A stretch of 27,991 nt of DNA from Lachnospiraceae bacterium (GTDB lineage Bacteria; Bacillota; Clostridia; Lachnospirales; Lachnospiraceae). Location of the stretch: contig CAAGJU010000254.1 in the NCBI GenBank assembly GCA_900770225.1, positions 1-27,991 of the forward strand, in the 5' to 3' direction. A program made the translations under genes and the position numbers. Below, piece by piece: positions 22,947 to 27,991 of the stretch. Each line of letters begins with the position of its first letter. The stretch's first letter is position 1. The notes below the pieces were generated by a model, which had not been told where the DNA came from, did not search any database, and was given only the letters and a program-made list of their open reading frames with translations.

Positions 22947-23051
22947 TTCGTCCGTAACAAATCGTAACACTTTTGCAAAATTTAGAACATTTACATAACA
23001 AATGTAATGGACTTTTGCAGAAATGCTTCAGCAATTTGTGGAGGACTATGA

Positions 23052-24191
23052 ATGAAAGCAGCCAAGCCAATCACCGCTGCGGCAGCCGCACTGGCTATCA
23101 CAGCGGCATCAGTATGTCCGATCTATGCGGACGCAGATTCTGTACAGGATTCTCTCACGGCTTCAACGACATCAGATGTATACAGCGGATTTGCCGTTGC
23201 CAATGTAGAAGCTGAAAGCTATTGCAATGTGCGCTCTGATGCGGATATTAACAGCGATATCGTCGGTGTGTTTTACCCGGGCAGTGTCGCTGAGGTCATC
23301 GGTGAGAAAGACGGTTGGACAGAAATCACCTCGGGAAATGTCAGCGGTTATGTCCGTTCAGATCTTCTTGCCACCGGCAGTGATGTAGATACACTTCTCA
23401 GCTCGGAAAATTATACTTCTTACGCCATGGTTACCGCACCGGTACTGAATGTGAGAAGCGGTGCAGGACTGGACAATGACATCATCGGACAGTACAGCGA
23501 GGATGAGAAACTTCATCTGCTGGGCTATCAGGATGGATGGTACAAAGTAGATTATGATGGAGAAACAGGGTACGTATCCGCCGACTGGCTGAAAGCCGGA
23601 GACGATACGCACTGTGCGCTGACACCGGATGAATATCAGGAGTATCTGACAGCCATCGCAGAGGGAGCGAAGGATACCGACGGGGATATGATCATAGACA
23701 GTTATCCGTCATCTGATGATACTTCAGCTGCAGCTGCGACAACCGCTTCTGCAGATGATTCGTCAGCCGCAGACAGCAGTACGGCAGCGCAGTCTGCTGA
23801 TACCAGCAGCACAGCAGCGGCGCAGACTTCTGCAGATACTTCCGCAGCGGCATCCGTCAGCAGCTCAGATCTGGATCTTCTCGCATCCATTATTTACTGT
23901 GAGGCGGGCAACCAGACCTACGAGGGACAGGTAGCTGTAGGTGCGGTCGTGATGAACCGCGTGAAGAGCGCATCCTATCCGAACAGCATCAGTGGCGTTG
24001 TTTACCAGTCCGGACAATTTACACCGGCCAGCAGTGGTGCACTTGCGCGGGCGCTCGCTAACGGCGTACCTGCATCCTGCTATTCAGCTGCACAGGATGC
24101 CCTGAATGGCAGCGATCCTACCGGCGGTCTGTATCATTTCCATGCAGGCCAGGGAAGCGGAAAAATCATCGACGGCCAGACGTTCTATTGA
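23052..24191 (+). CDS. Secreted SH3-domain cell-wall hydrolase (SleB-like)
   Basis: A 379-residue exported protein. A signal peptide (1-26, ending near YADA) is followed by two bacterial SH3 domains (about 46-108 and 122-183, each with xxNVRSxA and GYVxxxWL/DLL strands) that bind peptidoglycan. A Ser/Ala/Asp/Thr low-complexity linker (about 217-272) joins them to a C-terminal hydrolase domain (274-379) with the SleB/CwlJ signature LLASIIYCEAGNQTYEGQVAVG and VVMNRV. The catalytic acid should be Glu284. The family cuts spore cortex or vegetative peptidoglycan; the SH3-linker-hydrolase form in clostridia is usually a general cell-wall enzyme. GGAGG lies 7 bp before the ATG. It is a single-gene unit with a consensus promoter and is followed by an array of hairpins. 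Confidence 0.92.
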   Translation: MKAAKPITAAAAALAITAASVCPIYADADSVQDSLTASTTSDVYSGFAVANVEAESYCNVRSDADINSDIVGVFYPGSVAEVIGEKDGWTEITSGNVSGYVRSDLLATGSDVDTLLSSENYTSYAMVTAPVLNVRSGAGLDNDIIGQYSEDEKLHLLGYQDGWYKVDYDGETGYVSADWLKAGDDTHCALTPDEYQEYLTAIAEGAKDTDGDMIIDSYPSSDDTSAAAATTASADDSSAADSSTAAQSADTSSTAAAQTSADTSAAASVSSSDLDLLASIIYCEAGNQTYEGQVAVGAVVMNRVKSASYPNSISGVVYQSGQFTPASSGALARALANGVPASCYSAAQDALNGSDPTGGLYHFHAGQGSGKIIDGQTFY

Positions 24192-24194
24192 TAA

Positions 24195-24300
24195 ATATCT
24201 GCATGAGCAGATGAAGAAATCATAAACAGGATCATATCTGCTTGACCAGATATTGAAATCATAAGCAATAGTATATCTGACTGACCAGATAACGGGATAA
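24195..24300 (+). repeat. 39-bp tandem array of hairpins after the SleB stop
   Basis: ATATCTG begins copies at 24195, 24234 and 24273, exactly 39 bp apart; the third copy is partial. Each copy starts with a dyad: ATCTGC/GCAGAT (24197-24212), ATATCTG/CAGATAT (24234-24253) and TATCTG/CAGATA (24274-24291). The block GAAATCATAA is exact in copies 1 and 2. By eye, copies 1 and 2 match at 29 of 39 positions. The array starts 4 bp after the stop codon. The bases next to the stem differ among copies, yet each dyad is kept. Confidence 0.88.
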
Positions 24301-24304
24301 TCGT

Positions 24305-24327
24305 GCCGGTCCGCATCGCGGGCCGGC
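24305..24327 (+). terminator. GC-rich hairpin, probable terminator of the SleB gene
   Basis: GCCGGTCCGC (24305-24314) and GCGGGCCGGC (24318-24327) pair over 10 bp with one G-T wobble and a 3-nt loop. The T8 run (24345-24352) lies 17 nt downstream, too far for a textbook terminator, so efficiency is uncertain. Confidence 0.5.
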
Positions 24328-24328
24328 A

Positions 24329-24367
24329 TTGCATTGTCACGTTATTTTTTTTATAATCTGATATCAG
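24329..24367 (+). promoter_or_regulatory. Promoter of argF with a palindrome at the start site
   Basis: TTGCAT (24329-24334) and a perfect TATAAT (24352-24357) are 17 bp apart, the spacer being largely a T-run. The palindrome CTGATATCAG (24358-24367) abuts the -10 box and covers the expected start site. It resembles an operator but not a clear ARG box. The roughly 160-nt leader can pair GGCACG (24371-24376) with CGTGCC (24403-24408); no T-box signature is visible. Confidence 0.65.
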
Positions 24368-24523
24368 TGAGGCACGATTTACCTTTGAAACGATTATATA
24401 CCCGTGCCGACAACGGAAAATGTGAAGCAACGAAGCAATTGGGTTTCCTGCATTGTATGGTAAACGCAAAGCGCACATGTCAGTGTACGGTAACGTCGGT
24501 GCACAGATAAAGGAGGAGTCAGC

Positions 24524-25555
24524 ATGAATCTGAGGGGAAGGGATTTTCTTACATTAAAGGATTATTCAGAGGCAGAGATTATCTATCTGCTCGATCTGGC
24601 GGCAAAACTCAAGGAGAAGAAAAAGAAGGGCGTTCTCGTGGATTATCTCCGCGGAAAAAATGTGGCGCTTATTTTTGAAAAAACAAGCACGCGGACCCGC
24701 TGTTCCTTTGAAGTTGCCGCACATGATCTCGGCATGGGGACCACGTATCTCGATCCCACAGGCTCGCAGATCGGTAAAAAGGAGAGCATCAAGGATACGG
24801 CGCGCGTACTGAGCGGTATGTTTGAGGGCATCGAATACCGGGGATTTGGTCAGGAGATCGTGGAAGAACTGGCCAGATATTCCGATGTGCCGGTGTGGAA
24901 TGGACTCACCAACGAATATCACCCGACGCAGATGCTCGCCGACATGCTGACGATTCGGGAACACTTCGGCAAACTGAAGGGCCTGAAGCTCGTGTATATG
25001 GGCGATGCGCGTTACAATATGGGCAATTCCTATATGGTGGCCTGCTCCAAGCTCGGTCTGCATTTCACTGCCTGTGCGCCGGAAAAATATTTCCCGAATG
25101 CAAAACTCGTTGGTGAGTGTGAGAATTTCTGCGAGACGAGCGGCGGTACGATCACGCTGACGGAGAATGTCGATGTGGCAGTGCGCGACGCTGATGTGAT
25201 CTGCACGGATGTATGGGTTTCCATGGGTGAGCCGGATGAAGTATGGGCAGAGAGAATCAATGATCTCTCGCCTTACAAAGTGACCTCCGAGGTGATGGAA
25301 AATGCCGGAAGCAAAGCCATTTTTCTGCACTGCCTGCCTTCCTTCCATGATCTCGGCACGAAGATCGGCAAGGAGATTCATGAAAAATATGGCCTCGACG
25401 ATATGGAAGTGACGGACGAGGTCTTTGAGTCGGATCGGTCCCTCGTATTCCAGGAAGCGGAAAACCGCATGCATACGATCAAAGCTGTCATGGCAGCCAC
25501 GCTCGGCGCCGACAGGATCGTCATGAGCGAGACGATGGGAAAAGGCAGAGGCTGA
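24524..25555 (+). CDS. argF: Ornithine carbamoyltransferase
   Basis: Makes citrulline from ornithine and carbamoyl phosphate in arginine synthesis, or runs in reverse in the arginine deiminase pathway. The carbamoyl-phosphate motif STRTR (55-59), HPTQ (133-136) and ornithine-binding HCLP (269-272) are all present; 343 residues is a normal length. The GSQIGKKESIKDTARVL segment groups it with the E. coli ArgF/ArcB type rather than the Bacillus ArgF type. No arcA, arcC or other arginine gene is in the window, so anabolic versus catabolic use is open. AGGAGG lies about 9 bp before the ATG. It has its own regulated-looking promoter. birA follows after 52 bp and may be cotranscribed. Confidence 0.96.
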   Translation: MNLRGRDFLTLKDYSEAEIIYLLDLAAKLKEKKKKGVLVDYLRGKNVALIFEKTSTRTRCSFEVAAHDLGMGTTYLDPTGSQIGKKESIKDTARVLSGMFEGIEYRGFGQEIVEELARYSDVPVWNGLTNEYHPTQMLADMLTIREHFGKLKGLKLVYMGDARYNMGNSYMVACSKLGLHFTACAPEKYFPNAKLVGECENFCETSGGTITLTENVDVAVRDADVICTDVWVSMGEPDEVWAERINDLSPYKVTSEVMENAGSKAIFLHCLPSFHDLGTKIGKEIHEKYGLDDMEVTDEVFESDRSLVFQEAENRMHTIKAVMAATLGADRIVMSETMGKGRG

Positions 25556-25607
25556 ACTGACGGTAAATACCGGAAGAAAGGTAAAAGCAGCAGTAAGAGG
25601 TTTGACA

Positions 25608-26390
25608 GTGGATTTTACGGAGGAAATAAAACAAAATCTCAAATCGGAAGACTGGACGGTGTACCATGCTGCCGAGATGGATTCGACAAATGATTGGGCA
25701 AAGAGGCTGGCTGAAAAGGGCGCACCGGATCTGACAGTGTGCCTGGCTGACGAACAGACGGCAGGCAAGGGACGCCTGGGACGTGTGTGGAAATCTCCGG
25801 CGGGTACATCAGTATCCATGAGCGTTCTTCTGCGCCCGTCTGTCCGGCCGGAGCATCTGTCTATGCTTACGCTTGTCATGGGTATGGCGGCGGCTGACGG
25901 CCTGGGAAAAATCATGGGCCTGCCGGTGGGAATCAAATGGCCGAATGATGTGGTCATCCATGGGAAAAAGCTATGCGGTATTCTCACGGAAACAGCATCG
26001 GATGGTTCCTGGGTCGTGATAGGCATAGGCATCAATGTAAATATGACGGATTTTCCGGAGGAGCTGAAAAGCAAGGCTTCTTCGATCCGCCTTGAGACCG
26101 GTAGGGAGGAATCTCTACCACGCACAGCAGCTGTGGTTCTGAACGGATTCCGGGATTATTACCGGGCTTTTCTTGAGACCGAGGATATGTCCGGACTGCG
26201 GGCGACATATGAACGGATGCTGGTCAATATCCATGAAAAAGTAAGAGTGCTTGATCCGGGCGGAGCCTTTAACGGCACAGCGCTGGGTATCGATGATGCG
26301 GGTGATCTGCTGGTGCGCCGGGATGACGGTACGGTTGTCCATGTATATTCGGGCGAGGTATCCGTGCGCGGAATTTACGGATACACCTGA
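25608..26390 (+). CDS. birA: Biotin--[acetyl-CoA-carboxylase] ligase, short form
   Basis: Activates biotin with ATP and attaches it to the carboxyl carrier protein. The 260-residue protein has the catalytic domain with MDSTNDWAK (about 22-30), the biotinyl-AMP loop GRLGRVW (55-61; usual form GRGRxGR), KWPNDV (110-115) and GILTE, plus the small C-terminal SH3-like domain (about 212-260). The N-terminal helix-turn-helix of repressor-type BirA is absent, so it should be only an enzyme. GTG 25608 is preferred because AAGAGG ends 7 bp before it; TTG 25602 sits too close to that site. The next gene starts 28 bp downstream. Confidence 0.94.
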   Translation: MDFTEEIKQNLKSEDWTVYHAAEMDSTNDWAKRLAEKGAPDLTVCLADEQTAGKGRLGRVWKSPAGTSVSMSVLLRPSVRPEHLSMLTLVMGMAAADGLGKIMGLPVGIKWPNDVVIHGKKLCGILTETASDGSWVVIGIGINVNMTDFPEELKSKASSIRLETGREESLPRTAAVVLNGFRDYYRAFLETEDMSGLRATYERMLVNIHEKVRVLDPGGAFNGTALGIDDAGDLLVRRDDGTVVHVYSGEVSVRGIYGYT

Positions 26391-26418
26391 TCACATCAAA
26401 ATATTGAGGATAAGTGAG

Positions 26419-26742
26419 ATGGCAGAAACTGTGCTCTGCGGAGCAAATCATTATGACCGCAAATATTATTTTAACAATGACGAATTTTCCATTCTTCCGC
26501 AGCGCGTTAAGGATGAACTGCAGATCATGTGCGTCACATTCACAGAGACCTGCGGAGGAATTATGACACTGGCTTTTGATGAGAACGGCAGTCTGAAGAT
26601 CACGACAGAGGCAGATGAAATGGATGCTGAGTATGATGATATCAATGCCGGTCTTGAAGTGAAGAAACTTCGCGAGGATAAGCGTGAGCTGTTTGAGTCG
26701 CTGGAGATGTTCTATAAAATTTTTTCAGGAGGAAAATTTTGA
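26419..26742 (+). CDS. Small conserved protein of unknown function (DUF6145-like)
   Basis: A 107-residue acidic, soluble protein with no signal or membrane segment. Recognisable parts are the start ETVLCGANHYDRKYYFN, QIMCVTFTETCGGIMTLAFD in the middle and a charged C-terminal helix ending in FESLEMFYKIF. I recall small clostridial proteins with the same start next to dusB, annotated DUF6145, but no function is known to me. GAGGA lies 8 bp before ATG 26419. The stop overlaps the dusB start by 4 bp, so translation is coupled. This could mean a link to tRNA modification or only a conserved operon. Confidence 0.82.
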   Translation: MAETVLCGANHYDRKYYFNNDEFSILPQRVKDELQIMCVTFTETCGGIMTLAFDENGSLKITTEADEMDAEYDDINAGLEVKKLREDKRELFESLEMFYKIFSGGKF

Positions 26743-27737
26743 TCTCTGCATGGAAACCGCTGCACATAGGTGCGGTGACGATAGAAAATCCGGTAATCCT
26801 CGGACCGATGGCAGGCGTAACAGACCTGCCATTTCGTGTTTTATGCCATGAGCACGGTGCGGGGCTGGTCTGCACGGAAATGGTCAGCGCCAAGGCAATC
26901 CTGTATCACAACAGAAATACGGAAGATCTGATGCGGACCGATGAACGGGAGCATCCGGTCTCCCTGCAGCTTTTCGGCAGCAATCCGGAGGATGTGTCCG
27001 AGGCTGCAGCCATGATCGAGGACAGATCCTTTGAGATCTTTGATTTCAACATGGGCTGCCCGGTGCCCAAAGTCGTCAACAACGGTGAGGGATCTGCCCT
27101 GATGAAAGATCCTGAACTTGCAGGCAGGATCATATCTGCCGTTGTGAAAAAAGTGAGAAAGCCTGTGACAGTGAAAATCCGCACTGGTTTTGATAAAGAG
27201 CATATCAATGCCGTAGAGGTGGCAAAGGTACTGGAAGATGCGGGTGCCTCTGCTATTGCCGTGCACGGCAGGACACGATCACAGTATTATTCAGGCGAAG
27301 CCGACTGGAATGTGATCCGGCAGGTAAAGGAGGCAGTATCCATCCCCGTGATCGGGAACGGGGATATCCGTTCACCGGAGGATGCGGAAAAAATGATCCG
27401 CGAGACCGGCGCGGATGGCGTGATGATCGCCAGGGCTGCGGAGGGCAACCCATGGATTTTTTCCAGGACAAGTGCATGGCTGGCATCCGGTAAAAAACTT
27501 CCCGGACCAACGGTAAAGGAACTTCAGGATACGATTCTGCGCCATGCGGAGATGATGATCGAATGCAAGGGAGAGAGAATTGCTGTCAGGGAGATGCGCA
27601 AACATGTCTCTTGGTACACGGCGGGCTATCCTGACTCTGCGGCCCTGAGAAGAAAAATCAACACGGCGGAAAATTTCAGCGACATGCAGAAAATGCTTGA
27701 CGATTTCTTTGATAAACTTAAAACACCTGACAGTTGA
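26739..27737 (+). CDS. dusB: tRNA-dihydrouridine synthase
   Basis: Reduces specific uridines of tRNA to dihydrouridine using FMN and NADPH. The 332 residues form a TIM barrel with GPMAGVTDLPFR (about 22-33), the catalytic cysteine in FNMGCPVPKVVNNGEGSAL (Cys107), IRTGFD and VHGRTRSQYYSG, and the FMN-phosphate strands GNGDI and GVMIARAAEGNPWIF. A C-terminal helical RNA-binding domain (about 250-332) includes the RKHVSWYTAG segment typical of DusB. The start is TTG 26739, supported by a perfect AGGAGG (26727-26732) 6 bp upstream and by overlap with the previous stop. Non-ATG starts in both birA and dusB may limit their expression. Confidence 0.95.
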   Translation: MISAWKPLHIGAVTIENPVILGPMAGVTDLPFRVLCHEHGAGLVCTEMVSAKAILYHNRNTEDLMRTDEREHPVSLQLFGSNPEDVSEAAAMIEDRSFEIFDFNMGCPVPKVVNNGEGSALMKDPELAGRIISAVVKKVRKPVTVKIRTGFDKEHINAVEVAKVLEDAGASAIAVHGRTRSQYYSGEADWNVIRQVKEAVSIPVIGNGDIRSPEDAEKMIRETGADGVMIARAAEGNPWIFSRTSAWLASGKKLPGPTVKELQDTILRHAEMMIECKGERIAVREMRKHVSWYTAGYPDSAALRRKINTAENFSDMQKMLDDFFDKLKTPDS

Positions 27738-27922
27738 TTTGATACCATGTTGCAGTAGTGCAAAAGCGCGCAGTATGGCATGGCCCATACAGGCATAAGC
27801 GCTGTTCATTGAAATTTCAGTATGCAGAGTTTTGATTATGTATTTTCACTTTTACAAGTGGTTCATGCAGACATTTCACTACGTTAACGTGTTGATAAAA
27901 TTAAAAAAAATAAAAAAAGGTG
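27738..27922 (+). other. Gap after dusB with hairpins
   Basis: No gene is visible. TTGCA/TGCAA (27750-27763) and a two-tier hairpin AGCGC/GCGCT (27765-27769, 27799-27803) around GTATGG/CCATAC (27773-27778, 27785-27790) follow the dusB stop, without a T-run. CACTT/AAGTG (27847-27860) and the 10-bp palindrome ACGTTAACGT (27881-27890) lie closer to the next promoter. Confidence 0.4.
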
Positions 27923-27951
27923 TTGACAACCAAAGACCTCCGAAGTATTAT
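27923..27951 (+). promoter_or_regulatory. Strong promoter for a gene beyond the window
   Basis: TTGACA (27923-27928) and TATTAT (27946-27951) are 17 bp apart, preceded by an A-rich stretch (27897-27918) like an UP element. Forty bases follow without a start codon in good context. A strong promoter of this kind would suit a stable RNA operon or a highly expressed gene to the right; this is inference. Confidence 0.75.
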
Positions 27952-27991
27952 GAGTAAGCTGTCGTTGAGGGCAGTAAACAAAAGCCTTCAG

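Noticed and set aside
22950..23047. c-di-AMP (ydaO-type) riboswitch before the cell-wall hydrolase
   Set aside because: The leader of about 100 nt is too short and shows none of the conserved helices I would expect.
22792..23070. 92-codon minus-strand frame in the gap before the SleB-type gene
   Set aside because: It covers the perfect promoter and leader of the plus-strand gene, its start lies inside that gene, and the product resembles nothing I know.
24364..24523. T-box leader before argF
   Set aside because: No GGTGG/ACCGCG antiterminator motif and no terminator before the start codon are visible; the argS gap (10680-10794) was rejected for the same reason and for length.
24566..26125. 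519-codon open frame on the minus strand opposite argF and birA
   Set aside because: It lies antisense to two well-supported genes, has no family resemblance or good ribosome site, and arises from codon bias of the plus-strand genes. The same applies to long minus-strand frames at 11218-12432, 13224-14444 and 17309-18490.

Overview
The window looks like chromosomal DNA of a moderately GC-rich clostridial Firmicute, most likely a member of the Lachnospiraceae. The reasons are Gram-positive ribosome binding sites, sigma-A promoters, a tRNA without encoded CCA, a YtrA-type GntR/ABC module, CvfB, a SleB-type hydrolase with SH3 repeats, and clostridial-looking gene orders (dnaE-pfkA-rRNA methyltransferase; birA-small DUF protein-dusB). 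I see no transposase, phage gene, CRISPR array or rRNA.

Region 1 (1-9336) is a transport block. A GntR/YtrA-like repressor, an ABC ATPase and a large ABC-2 permease form one overlapping operon (185-3370). A second operon (3498-9162) follows: HlyD-type adaptor, MacB/LolD-type ATPase, a second and very large HlyD-type adaptor, and a MacB/FtsX-type permease. Together they make a MacAB/YknXYZ-like export machine with two different adaptors. A strong hairpin shared with the convergent gene closes the block.

Region 2 (9337-14456) carries a LUD-domain protein on the minus strand, then on the plus strand a two-CBS-domain protein, arginyl-tRNA synthetase, a HAD phosphatase and a CPBP membrane protease. 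The 3' end of the HAD gene has been copied into a degenerate 37-bp tandem array.

Region 3 (14552-22445) holds tRNA-Gln(CUG) with its own promoter and terminator, an acyl-ACP thioesterase, a CvfB-like S1 protein, DNA polymerase III alpha (dnaE), 6-phosphofructokinase (pfkA, with a palindrome over its start site) and a SpoU-family rRNA methyltransferase.

Region 4 (22446-27991) has a 44-codon ORF that looks like a stranded SLH half-motif, a secreted SH3/SleB-type cell-wall hydrolase followed by a 39-bp tandem array of hairpins, ornithine carbamoyltransferase, then birA, a small conserved protein and dusB in one run. It ends just past a near-consensus promoter whose gene lies outside the window.

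The core genes are ordinary. The less ordinary material is the dual-adaptor exporter with its split-hairpin adaptor, the two tandem arrays that start at stop codons, the SLH remnant, and several operator-like palindromes at promoters.
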